Part shown: positions 54,538-64,000 of the stretch, in pieces
Layout of the letters: the number at the start of each line of letters is the position of its first letter
How positions within the stretch are numbered: the stretch's first letter is position 1
Assembly (NCBI GenBank): GCA_949987705.1
Contig: OX465282.1
Span: 6,064,501 to 6,128,500 of the forward strand
Reading direction: 5' to 3'
From: Thereva unica
Lineage: Eukaryota > Arthropoda > Insecta > Diptera > Therevidae
DNA length: 64,000 bases
The notes under the pieces: generated by a model
What the model was told of the DNA's origin: nothing
Seen by the model: the letters and a program-made list of their open reading frames with translations, nothing else
Databases searched by the model: none
Position numbers and translations under genes: made by a program

Positions 54538-55477
54538 CAAGGACGTAGCCAGGATTTTGCTTCGGGAGGGGTTTTTGTAGGTTAGGTTGAAATGGCACGC
54601 TATTGGGCCCATTGTGATGCCATTAGCCATTCTAGTGTTGCAACAAAGTGCAGGCCATTTCAAGCCATTTGGAGATTTTGATAAAGCGAGTTCAGGGACC
54701 CCAGTATTTTGCAGCTCGCTCAATGCATCAAGGATGGGTGAGCCAAGGAAGATCCCTCTTTCCTTGCGAGGGCGGGACATGTACAGAGAAGATGGGAGAC
54801 AGTTTCTTCCTCTTCTTCATTACCACAACATCAGCATAAGTCATTGTGGGGAAGTCTTAATCTTTCGGCGTGCCGGCCAAAGAGGCAGTGACCGATCATG
54901 GCATTTACTACATGGGTTATCTCCTTTATGTTTAACAAAACTAGAAATTTTGAACGCTTTGCGTCCAAAGTTGGCCAAATTGCATGAAGAGTGCGGAACA
55001 CCGTTGCTGTAGTACATCTCATCTGGGTTTTTGTAAGAATCATAATAATGATCTGTGTAAATGAGACCTCCCCTTCCCCCTATACTTTTTTACTTTTTTT
55101 ATACATAGTCATCTAGATATTTTTTCCTTTCTTCGGAAATGCAAATTACACGCCAATTGCGCACATATGAATAAGACATTCGCTTATGTATTTTCAAATT
55201 TCCGCTTCGAAATGTACCAAGAATGCTACTGCGCATGGAAAATAGCCTTTTGAGAAACCTCATCTCGTTTGGTTCGCGCTATACATAGCTGTCGCCAAAC
55301 GTATTTCTAAGAAGAAAAAATGCGATTTGAATGGTGTTCTGCCTATCTCAAATTTAGTATACAATTGAAGAAAAACTATTTATTATTATTTAATTTTTCA
55401 TGCTATCTGCGATGTCTTTTTTCATTCGGGGGGGGGGGGGTTTGAACCCCCAAATCCCTCCCCTGGCTACGTCCTTG
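54538..55477. mobile_element. hAT element (non-autonomous) with 8-bp TSD CCCTGTAG
   Basis: Terminal inverted repeats CAAGGACGTAGCCAGG at 54,538 and CCTGGCTACGTCCTTG ending at 55,477. Both ends are flanked by CCCTGTAG (54,530-54,537 and 55,478-55,485), the 8-bp duplication made by hAT transposases. No transposase is encoded. After removing the nested LINE-B insertion (54,580-55,024) and its duplication, the element is about 480 bp. Confidence 0.9.
54580..55024 (-). pseudogene. LINE-B 3' end nested in the hAT element, 11-bp TSD
   Basis: Minus strand: a zinc-binding tail (LCRCCGNEEEEETVSHLLCTCPALARK, with the CCHC-like spacing) near 54,770-54,840, preceded by ITHVVNAMIGHCLFGRHAERL. The 3' UTR has cacaatgggcccaata and ends tttcaacctaacc. 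It is flanked by gggtttttgta at 54,569-54,579 and 55,025-55,035. The insertion is therefore younger than the hAT element. Confidence 0.8.
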
Positions 55478-55518
55478 CCCTGTAGGGCTCTTGCCCCATC
55501 TCGAATTTAAGAATTTCG

Positions 55519-55632
55519 ACATGCGAGTGTCGTTTCTCCAAGTGGTCCCCCAACTGAGTACTAATGACGTCCAATGCTGCTTGACTTCTGCAATTGGAAT
55601 TGAACCGCACTATTGAGTATGCTAAATGGCAA
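55519..55632 (-). ncRNA. 5S rRNA-derived pseudogene or SINE3-type head, copy 2
   Basis: Plus-strand ccaagtggtcccccaactga, gtactaatgacgtccaatgc, tgcttgacttctgcaattgg is the reverse complement of 5S rRNA across the box A to box C region and beyond. It agrees with the 24.5-kb copy at diagnostic positions (caact where 5S has catcc/catct), suggesting a shared source. Confidence 0.7.
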
Positions 55633-55639
55633 CTTTCAG

Positions 55640-55990
55640 GTTTTCTTCATTGGGCCCGTATAAGGAACTGATAGGGCATATCTCACTTCAATATCACTGT
55701 GATTTTCCTTTTTGTGGTGCTCATGAGGAATCCTAGGGAAGGCCCTCTTTCGTCATGTCCCTTCTTTGCCACAGGGGGCCCACACGCTGTATCAGGTGTA
55801 CCCCCTCTAATACTAGTAGGCGGGGAAGGGATCTGATAATATTATCGGGTTTATCAAGTAGGCGTAAATTTATCTTGTCGAGGGCTTCATTGCGGTGGGT
55901 AGTTTTCGCACTATCGTTTAATTATTTCCTATGGACACCGGGCGCACCCAGTTGTGTAATCCCCAGTCATGATCTAGGAGTTTTGCCAGG
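55640..55990 (-). pseudogene. Possible LINE-B 3' scrap
   Basis: Minus-strand codons CGPPVAKKGHDERGPSLGFL near 55,740-55,790 resemble the 'CPALARK...FLGS' tail at 54.8 kb, and a cgggcccaatgaag near 55,650 recalls the LINE-B 3' UTR. Weak. Confidence 0.3.
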
Positions 55991-56269
55991 CTGAACCTTC
56001 CCCTACCTCCATACCCATTGTGGACCAAATAATCTGGAGAGGGCCAAGGCAAGGGGAGCGGGAGTGGAATTGAAGAGTGCCACGAAGCCTCACTTTCGTT
56101 GACTCCTCCGAACATACCAAAGGCAGGGCTACTGTTGTTCAACGAGACCCTCCTCAAGTCAGGTCTAAGGGACAACAATTAGCGGACTGCTGAAGTTTTT
56201 CAAGCTCAAGTTGTTCATCTTTGGATTAAAATAATTATCCATAGCCACGTCATATTTTTCTGTTTTTTA

Positions 56270-58949
56270 TATAGGAGTCCTAATATTAGTAATGAGGCCA
56301 CCACCTCAGCTTTCGATGCTATTTCTGAACAGATTTCCGGATTTTTATTTTCCCACCCGGAAAGCGAAATCATTGTTGCGGGTGATTTCAACGTTCACAA
56401 TGTACATTGACTAAATTACTCAAATGGCACCAGTGTTCCTGGCAAAGACGCCGAGCTCTTTGCGAGCCTCAACAACTTGCACCAAATTGTCAAATGTCCG
56501 ACGAGAGTCCCTGATATTCCAGGTCAAGGAGCCCATCTCCTTGACCTGTTTCTTACTTCCCACCCGACGCGGTACTCCATCAAAGTTAGCTCACCCCTTG
56601 GCAACTCGCACCATAAACTAATTAGCGCTTATTTCCCATATCCATCCTCGACCACAACCACCACAGCTCCTAAAAGAACTGTGTGGCACTATGGGAAAGC
56701 CAACTGGTTGGGTCTTATTCGCTTCTTCCAGGCCACTGACTGGGATTTGTGTTTCCGTAGTGCCAATGCGAACTATGCGGCCCTCTGTGTCACCAAAATT
56801 ATTCGAGCGGGTATGCGCTTGTTCATCCCTCACTCTACCAAATCTGTGAAGCCTAGGCCAAACAAATGGTTCAATGGGGAATGTATGAACGCAATCAAAG
56901 CTAAAGAAGCCGCCTATAGAGCATACAGACGTTCGCCTAATGAGCCACTTCGTCGTGAGTACGTCAAACTTAGAAATTCCTGTAACTCCATCATCAGGAA
57001 AGTCAAATCATCATTTGATGATAGATTGAGAAGTAAGATTCTTAACTCCACTACAGGCAGCAAAAACTTCTGGTCCTTGGTAACTGCCATCAAGAAGAAT
57101 TTTACTTCCTCCTCAACACCTCCTTTTATTCACAACAAGGAAGTGATAACAGAAAGCAAACCCAAGGCCGACCTATTAGCTTCTCTGTTCGCCGCAAATT
57201 CTTCTTTACCCGATGCTGCTATGTCACCCCCCACTCTCGAGAATACCACCCACTCAATGGACGGAGTTCACTTCAGGACTCGCGAGGTGTTTAGGTGTCT
57301 CAAGGAACTCGACGCCAACAAATCCACTGGTCCCGACAAAATCCCCCCTATGGTACTTAAAAAATGTGCCTCACCTTTGGCTAAACCTCTGCGCAAACTT
57401 TTTGCCCTGTCTTACTTCTCCGGAGTGTATCCCGACTCTTGGAAACTAGCTCATGTTCAGCCAATCCCAAAAAAAGGTGAAGCCAGCGACCCCTTAAACT
57501 ACCGCCCAATAGCAATTACTTCTGTTCTCTCCAAAATCATGGAGACAATAATCAATAAAAGGCTGATGAAATATCTAGAATCCAACCAAATTATACACGA
57601 CAGGCAATACGGCTTCAGATCTAAACGGTCTACTGGCGATCTGCTTGTGTGTTTAACCGAGCGTATCAACCAAAGCATTCACAGCTTTGGTGAGTCTAGC
57701 CTAGTTGCTCTAGATATATCAAAGGCTTTTGACAGAGTATGGCACCCAGCTCTGTTGAATAAACTCCAAGCTATTGGTATACACTTAGTTCTAAGGAACT
57801 GGATTAAGAGCTTTCTTTCATGCCGTTCAATCAAGGTAGTATTGGATGGCGTCGAATCCAACCCCCACGCCATTTCGGCCGGAGTTCCCCAGGGGTCAAT
57901 TCTTTCACCCGCACTTTTTCTAATCTTCATTAATGATCTGCTCTCAATCCCCTCCAACCCACTTCACTGCTTCGCTGATGACGGTACTCTGAATTTCTCT
58001 TACTCCTTCGACAATATAAGACAAGCACGTGCCAGACCTTGTCTTTACCACCGTCAACTGATGTCGGCTTCGATCAACCGGGATATCGAATCGATTCTTC
58101 ATTGGGGCGAAATGAACCGCGTCGAATTCAATGCCACAAAAACGAAGCACTGTCTGATCTCCAACAAAAATTGTACCGACCTTCCTCCTGTCTCGGTGGA
58201 TGGAGAGAATCTAACGGCTGACTCAACTCTCAACATCCTAGGGGTAACTTTAACGGAGCATCTGCGATGGAACGATCACATATTCCAAATCGCCAAACAA
58301 GCCTCCCAATGCCTTGGATTTCTCAAGAGATGCAAGTTCCTCCTCCAGCCAGCCGCATTGGCTACAATATACAAATCCTACATTCGGCCGCGCCTCGAAT
58401 ACAACTCACATATCTGGGCAGGCGCCCCAAAAACCACCTTGGCTTGTCTCGACAAGGTGCAAAATCGTGCCCTCAAACTCATTGGTGATGGCCCCTTTCG
58501 CGCCTCCATAGACACCTTGAGTCACCGTAGGAATGTAGCAGCCCTCTCCATACTTTATCGCTATTACCATGGCGACTGTTCCACCGAAATTCAGGACCTC
58601 CTGCCTGCACGGCAATACTTTTCCCGCAACACAAGACTAGCCCGCTCGGCTCACCCCCATACCCTACAGCCCCCTCGTTCACGCACAATACGGTTCAGAA
58701 GTTCGTTTATGAATAGAACAACTCGATTGTGGAATGATCTCCCGCAGTCGGTATTTCCGAACTCGTACAACATCTTAGAGTTCAAACGTGAGGTTCATCG
58801 TCATTTTCTTCTACACCCTCCAGACCCCCTCTAACCTTTCCTATTCTCCTCTATTCTTCAAACCAAGCTACTACTAGACATTGCACCAAGAACTGAACGA
58901 CATGACGGACTGGTAGTACAAAGGGTTACACCTAAGCTTGGTTTTTTCA

Positions 58950-58990
<41 letters not shown>
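56270..58990 (+). mobile_element. LINE-A, longest copy: endonuclease C-terminus, complete RT, 3' UTR, poly(A)
   Basis: A CR1/Jockey-group non-LTR retrotransposon. Codons start in the endonuclease near 56,270 (EIIVAGDFNVHN, 56,370-56,405); a TGA at 56,408-56,410, probably from a Trp codon, is the only stop. The frame then stays open to 58,834 (785 codons from 56,477). Main blocks: the endonuclease end (HLLDLFLTS, SSPLGNSHHKLI), a linker, then RT with QYGFRSKRSTGDLL, LDISKAFDRVW (motif A), GVPQGSILSPALF (motif B), CFADDGTL (motif C), LGVTLTEHLRWNDH, YIRPRLEYNSHIW and LWNDLPQSVFPNSYN. Catalytic Asp residues are intact and no RNase H follows. The 3' UTR has agtacaaagggttacaccta, then about 40 A. 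The 5' end is truncated and no TSD was found. Confidence 0.92.
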
Positions 58991-58995
<5 letters not shown>

Positions 58996-58999
58996 AGCT

Positions 59000-60405
59000 C
59001 TGGCCTACAAATATTCGGCATGGGAGTGTAGAAGCGAGTGGTTGCGGTACTTTTAGACCTAATACCACACTAAGAATAGAAGGGGTCGAAGCACTGATAA
59101 GTATCCTAAATTGCACAGGACTACTTTAAACATCCACCACAGTTGATAAAACAAACACCGAACCTTAGATGTACGAAATGGTGGCATCCATGGCGGCAAT
59201 TGGACCTCCGGTTAAAGTGAAGGTAACCTTTTTGAAACTCACATTTTCCCCCTACTACTACATCTACAAATTTTACAGTGGAGAAGAAATGAAATATTAC
59301 TTTGTAACAAAATCAACGTTTATTTTGGGGGATGGAAAGCATAAAATGAATGTTTGTGATTCTCGCATATTTTTCTGTAAATTCCAGAGAAATGTTTACT
59401 ATAGTTTCACGGCACAAAAAACCCGTCAATAACTGAAAGAATGGAATGAAATATTATTGGAATCCGCCCCCATCAAAAGGGAAGGCAAAAACTGCAATTG
59501 AACAATGCCAACGATCCATAGAGTGGCTTCAATGTGGAAATGGAATTCCTTTTTTTGTGTTATGATTGTGTGTTTTTGTTTTCGCGTTATTTTGGTTGAG
59601 CTTTCATTCTGATTGTTTTTCCCCTGAGCCATCCCCATGTGCAGAGCTCAATATGCGGCTTAAAAATTCATTCGTAAATTTTTTTTTAGGGGGATGATTA
59701 AATATTTAAAGGAAAACAGAAAATAAACATCCCTCATTCTTTATTTAAGCAAAAAAATTAATTTTTGTTTTTTGGGTTGAAGAAAATCATTTAAGTAAAT
59801 ATTTTAACAGATTTTATTTTTTTTTTCATCATGTTTTCTTATATCAATAAATTGAGATAGAGATAAGAATTTTATTTTGTTTCAACATGAAATGGATTTT
59901 TTTGGGTACACAGGTGTGAAAAGTTAATCGCAAAAGTACCACGACCACTACTTGGCCTACTATACTACAATAGAATAATCTGTATACCTCAGACCGCTTG
60001 AACAAGTCTAACCCTAGTGATTTATCAATTCAATTTGACGCTCTGAAGTAAGTTCCTTGGTACTGTCAAATATTCTATCTAACTACTAACTAACTACTAA
60101 CCCCCCTATTTTAAATTGTGACCAGTCATAAGTCACAAGTTTTTAACACTCCTGCGTGTCATTGAGAGTTCGATTCTTGCGATTATCAGGTGTTTTTTGG
60201 TATTCTAGCCAACAGTTTGTGGATTGTCGAAATACTGATTGCGAAATTGGATTACCAAATTGCCTCAAGCTGGAACTCACCACACACTTGTGATTGCGTT
60301 GTGACTTGTGACTGCTTTTAGAATCCACCTTTAAGTCTAATAAAAAGCTCTAGTCAAGAAAAGAAATATGTAAAATTACTTCTATCGAATAATACGATGG
60401 GAGAT
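59000..60405. other. AT-rich stretch without recognised gene
   Basis: Short frames only; ttttgttttttggg-type runs and tandem aactactaacta near 60,080. No domain. Confidence 0.4.
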
Positions 60406-60409
60406 CGTT

Positions 60410-60670
60410 GACTTTACCCCGATCAGTCCGTCATGTCGTTTATGTCATGGTGCAATGTTAAGTAGTACCTGTAGCTAGAACGATAGGGTAGGATAAAGGG
60501 AGTCGGGGAATGCATAAGGAGGAGAAATGATTTCCAAGGTGTCAGATATAATTGCTATTGGCTGGTAGTTAAACGGGTTTTTAGATACAGTATTTTTCGC
60601 TTTAGACTGAACGTGAGCTAATTTGGAGGAGTCTGGATAAGTTCCAGAGTTTACGCAGAGGTTTACTCAA
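60410..60670 (-). pseudogene. LINE-A copy with RT piece joined to 3' UTR
   Basis: Minus strand: SGTYPDSSKLAHVQSKAKN and NPFNYQPIAII near 60,640-60,560, matching SGVYPDSWKLAHVQPIPKKG and the NYRPIAI block of the long copy. It is followed directly by 3' UTR sequence (cattgcaccatgacataaac near 60,450). The RT core and C-terminus are deleted. Confidence 0.65.
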
Positions 60671-60679
60671 AGGCAGTGA

Positions 60680-61295
60680 TTTCCAAACATTTTGATACTT
60701 CTGAGATCGGCGGCGATACGACACATTTGGATTATCGCACTCTCGCTTACCGCTTCAACAACTTCGCTTGACATTGGACACGAACGCTTGACATTGAACA
60801 CTTGTAGTTCGAGCATCGATGGTTCCTACCATCAAGCGTCCAACGTTGGATAGTGTTCATAGCATCGGATAGAGCCGGCTTAAGCGATAAACTGTGTGGA
60901 CTGTGCAGTTTTGTACTATTTTCACTCAGTCCTCAGGCATGAGCTTCTGGGCCCTTTTTTGCGCCGATAAACTGTGCAGACAGTTTATTGTTCAGTTCTC
61001 TCAGTTCCGTCTATTTGCCATTATGAAAGAGATGTACTCGAATCTACAAAAACTGATGAAACTGAGCAAACAAAACTCGTACGACAAACTGACGAACCTA
61101 CATACTTTCAGTTCAGTTTATCGTACAGTTTTTTTTACACAGTTCAACTTCGCAGTTAAAACTGAGAGTGTGAGGGGCGCTGAAAAGAGAATGGCCGTTT
61201 TGAATACCGTGGAAAATAGTCACCAAGTGCAGCACTAAAATGACATTTCTCTTTTGCATGACCTTGTTTCTGTACACCAACGTTTCAGAATCCGC
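60680..61295. other. Repeat-like sequence with cagtttat/ataaactg words
   Basis: A tandem pair (cgcttgacattggacacgaa then cgcttgacattgaacac) at about 60,765-60,801, and several aaactgtg/cacagttt words in both orientations between 60,886 and 61,165. No gene; perhaps a decayed inverted-repeat element next to the piggyBac remnant. Confidence 0.3.
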
Positions 61296-61299
61296 TCAT

Positions 61300-61915
61300 C
61301 CTGATTCGTCCACTAGGGTTTGGCTAGAAACAAACAAACGAGAAGGAGATATACGAACGGATGTGGCTCGGGCAAATTGGCAGCCAACGACGACCTATGG
61401 GTGATGCTCAATGCTAATTTGGAGCTCGTATATGTGGCATCAGCTCATTTCACTGTGGATGAGCGATTGTTTCCGTATCGGAGTCAGGTATGATGGATCT
61501 GTGATTCGTAGAGCTATTATCTACACCGGTAATTTGGCTGGTGACGTTAGAGAAGGGGAGCAAGGCGAACGAGCTTTGTTATCATTGGCACGAAAACTCT
61601 ACCAAATCGGAAGTACAATGGCTAAAGAATTGCGTATAGACCAGGTTCTCAACGGCTTGCAAGCGTGGTACAAACCGTTGGCCCCTTGGCTATGTTTTAT
61701 AACATATTGGAAGTTGCTGGCTTGGCATCATTTATTGGCCATGAGTCATTCGTACCATATCGCAAATCTCAGGGCACCTCACGCATCTGATGTCGCCATA
61801 CCTGCCATAAAAAACGCTTTTATTTCTTGCCTGTGCCCATTCTTTAACATGCCACACTTAAGCTATTGCATATGGGCCTCGCGAGTTCCGGACGGGTCAC
61901 TTACTGCACCTTAGG
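61300..61915 (+). pseudogene. piggyBac-like transposase remnant
   Basis: Plus strand near 61,440-61,490 reads AHFTVDERLFPYRSQ, matching the piggyBac 'DE.L.P.RGR' block around its first catalytic Asp. After a deletion and frameshift, RAIIYTGNLAGDVREGEQGE follows, as in 'GIIYTG'. Further on, VGPLAMFYNILEVAG near 61,680 matches the C-terminal 'RWP..FYN..D.AG' segment. Frameshifts separate the parts and the second and third acidic regions are not clear. Dead copy; no TTAA-flanked ends identified. Confidence 0.6.
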
Positions 61916-61939
61916 AGGGAGGTAGGTAGACATCCTAGG

Positions 61940-62100
61940 GTTAATGTTGATTATTATCGCCTGCAAAGAGCTCGACGTGCTTGCTAGAGATTTCAACGTT
62001 CACAATAGAAATTCGCTGAGTTACTCAAATGGCAATAGTTTGAGTAACTCAGCCAATTTACATTGCGAACGCTCAAATCTCCCGCCACCACAACTTCACA
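61940..62100 (+). pseudogene. LINE-A endonuclease scrap
   Basis: gatttcaacgttcacaat is shared exactly with 56,387-56,404. The frame reads ARDFNVHNRNSLSYSNGN where the long copy has AGDFNVHN...LNYSNGT. Similarity ends by about 62,060. Confidence 0.6.
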
Positions 62101-62341
62101 CTCTGGGTCGTGGGGGACAAAAATCCGGATATATGTTCGGAAATATGTGTGCGCGAGTGTGCTACATTTGAATTTTCATGGGTGGGAACAAGAATTCTTT
62201 AAATCAGAGCTGTTCGTAATGTCTTATGTATGTCCCTTAAAATCTATCAATAGCCTTCGGTATTAAGATTAACTTAACTAATTTTACAAGATACATTTTT
62301 TGTTCTTATTCTTCTTATCTGTTTATTGAAATATTTCTTTA

Positions 62342-62376
62342 CTAACAACAAATTTTTCTTTTTGTTTCAGGTAAGC
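62342..62376 (+). promoter_or_regulatory. Probable recursive splice site 2
   Basis: A branch-point-like CTAAC (62,342-62,346), a pyrimidine tract aatttttctttttgttt, CAG at 62,368-62,370, and immediately GTAAGC at 62,371-62,376. This combines a strong 3' splice site with a strong 5' splice site with no exon between them, in a repeat-free patch (62,270-62,680). Confidence 0.6.
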
Positions 62377-62682
62377 TTCATGGAAACAAAGGACTTCTAA
62401 TTTTCATATTCAAATATGATACGAATTGAAATATGAATCCTGGTCACGTTGTTACTCAAAAGGAAAAATCACGACTTTGGCATCGTTAGTGGATTCATGG
62501 TCACAAAAGTAAATTTTGTTGATATAACGTCAAGCACGTGCAAGACTTGGATTTTTTGGTGTTTCTATGCTTTTATAACTTCACTTTTCACGGTTTTTAT
62601 GTTTTTTCTGTTTTGTTTGTTTTTTCACTGTAACAAATTTTTGTTAAATTTATACTGCGACCAAGTAAATTAAGGACTGGAA

Positions 62683-62775
62683 CAGCACACTTTGTTGGCC
62701 CAGGCAAAGCTCCGGCAATTGGTGTTCTTACTGTGGAAACACAAATCCCAGTCAGTAGCTTATAAAACAATATCG
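62683..62775 (-). mobile_element. LINE-A scrap (endonuclease-RT linker)
   Basis: Minus-strand actgactgggatttgtgttt matches 56,735-56,760 of the long copy (TDWDLCFRS region), with caccaattgccggagctttg after it. Short. Confidence 0.55.
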
Positions 62776-62789
62776 AAGTCAACTTTCAA

Positions 62790-63935
62790 GTGTCTCAAAA
62801 TTGGATGGAGTACTGTTACTAGTATTGACGATCAAGTACCTAGGTCTTACTTACACTTGACCCTAAACTGAACTGGAGGGTCAATATTGAGAAAATAGTC
62901 AGGATGGTTTATAAGTTCTTTATTCATGCAAGAAAATGCTTAGGAAAAAATAAAGACTTAGGGCGCGAATGTTATTATGAATGTACACAGCCATCGTACA
63001 TCCTATCTTTACATATGTATCAATAGAGTAAGGTGGTCAGCATTAAGAAAGAGTACAATTGTATCGATCTAGCAGGCTCCAGATACCCACACCATAGGAA
63101 CATTGCACATAATGCCAAAGGGCTCGTTAAATACCATCCTCTGCCTTTTTCCCCTTGACGACCATATTAAGTACCTAGCCTCTGTCTGTAGTGTGGTCAG
63201 ACTCAAAGGAAATGAATTCTGGCAAGAAAACCCGAATCTTACTACGATTGACAGGAGGTCGATCCCAGCCACCATGGACTACATTAGCCTTAAGTTGAAG
63301 TTGGAGTTGAGAAAGAAGCTCAAAATTAAAATTCCAACAAGACCGGAGTGAAAAAATGGACAGTTTTAGCAGATGTGGACGCGGTAATATTTCAAAAAGA
63401 GATTCTCACAATTTGGAAGGCATGTCACCGGAAGATGGCAATTCTACGAGCGATAGTAGGGTTATCAGTTACCACAGCAGGTATCGGGTCACTTGGGCGC
63501 GAGAACTAAGTCATGATATTGAAAATTACTTAAAGGTCACTTGTACACAGGACGAAGTCGACTCCAAGTAGAGCGAGCGCGCGGGTTAATTAGTTTAATC
63601 CAGATATTTAAGGTAACACGGCCTAGTTTACATTTTGCAGGGCTTTGACCTAGTGCCACGCGAACTAGTTTGCAAGGTCATGATCTAGTTCTCACTCTCA
63701 AGTGCCTCGATACCTGCTGTGGTAACTGGCAACCAAGCTGCCATCTTGGCTCTCTTAGCTACACCCTAAACTTATCGAAGTTAGTCAAGAAATGCTGAGA
63801 TGAGCTTGAACGCATAAGCAGAAACGTAAACGTCACCTTATTTTGGATTCCAGGCCATAGGAATATATGTACAAATATGTATATGGAAGGCGAGTATTGA
63901 AGAATTGGCAAGAAAGGGTTTAAATATGGATGCTT
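62790..63935 (+). pseudogene. LINE-B remnant: RT C-terminus to RNase H
   Basis: Plus strand: LDPKLNWRVNIEKIV near 62,860, HARKCLGKNKDLG near 62,930, then GSRYPHHRNIAHN and LFPLDDHIKYLASVCSVVRL near 63,080-63,200, the conserved stretch between RT and RNase H. NQAAILALLATP near 63,730 and LFWIPGHRNI near 63,840 are from RNase H. Several frameshifts and stops. It runs to near the window edge. Confidence 0.7.
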
Positions 63936-64000
63936 ATTCAGCGAAAGAGTTTGAGCTACCTATCAATACGGTTAAAAAACATATTTACCCTACTGTCTGT

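Noticed and set aside
56477..56479. TTG at 56,477 as the start of the long LINE-A protein
   Set aside because: Homology continues in frame upstream through the endonuclease; the position is only the first start-like codon after the TGA.
1..64000. CRISPR array, operon or prokaryotic gene content
   Set aside because: No regularly spaced direct repeats and no prokaryotic genes; the window is eukaryotic.

Overview
This is insect-type nuclear DNA with no bacterial or organellar character. It is AT-rich, full of homopolymer runs, and has no long host coding exon. It contains transposon families typical of arthropods: mariner, piggyBac, hAT and Helitron elements, several non-LTR retrotransposon (LINE) lineages, tRNA-derived and 5S-derived SINE-like units, and tRNA-Leu-type primer binding sites of LTR elements. 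I cannot fix the order; a fly or another insect with a moderately large genome fits. Most of the window is a graveyard of broken, nested repeats separated by unique AT-rich stretches.

Working names used below. LINE-A is a CR1/Jockey-group element without RNase H. Its best copy, at 56.3-59.0 kb, has one 785-codon reading frame with an intact reverse transcriptase and a poly(A) tail; about a dozen fragments lie elsewhere. LINE-B is an I/R1/LOA-like element with RNase H and 3' ends in CCTAA-like repeats. LINE-C is RTE-like (its proteins are often mislabelled craniofacial development protein 2-like). LINE-C2 is a second RTE-like family with an (AAG)n tail. LINE-D is represented by ORF1 plus the endonuclease region. 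LINE-E is a single jockey-like RT tail.

Layout. 0-9 kb: dead mariner, LINE-B scrap, tRNA-SINE, palindromic MITE, dispersed repeat pair. 10-15 kb: LINE-C copy with target site duplication (TSD), tRNA-Lys-derived repeat, LINE-A 3' end, a complete non-autonomous Helitron. 16-26 kb: LINE-B, a second tRNA-Lys repeat, LINE-D, LTR primer site, LINE-A/C scraps, a 5S-derived unit, LINE-E and a terminal-inverted-repeat element. 27-29 kb: repeat-poor stretch holding a probable recursive splice site. 30 kb: a candidate small spliced host gene on the minus strand whose 3' end runs into a transposon terminus. 31-37 kb: AT-rich sequence, inverted-repeat/Helitron composite, second mariner. 37.6 kb: a near-perfect 114-bp-arm hairpin. 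38-55 kb: LINE-B and RTE remains, plus a hAT element with an 8-bp TSD that itself contains a LINE-B insertion with an 11-bp TSD. 56-64 kb: the long LINE-A, piggyBac remnant, a textbook recursive splice site at 62,370, and LINE-B.

My overall reading (inference): the window lies inside a very long intron of a plus-strand gene, spliced in steps at 27,679/27,680 and 62,370/62,371 and colonised by transposons. The most distinctive relations between elements are the SINE whose 3' tail copies the LINE-A 3' hairpin, the shared B-box deletion in two tRNA-Lys-derived repeats, and the young 114-bp hairpin.
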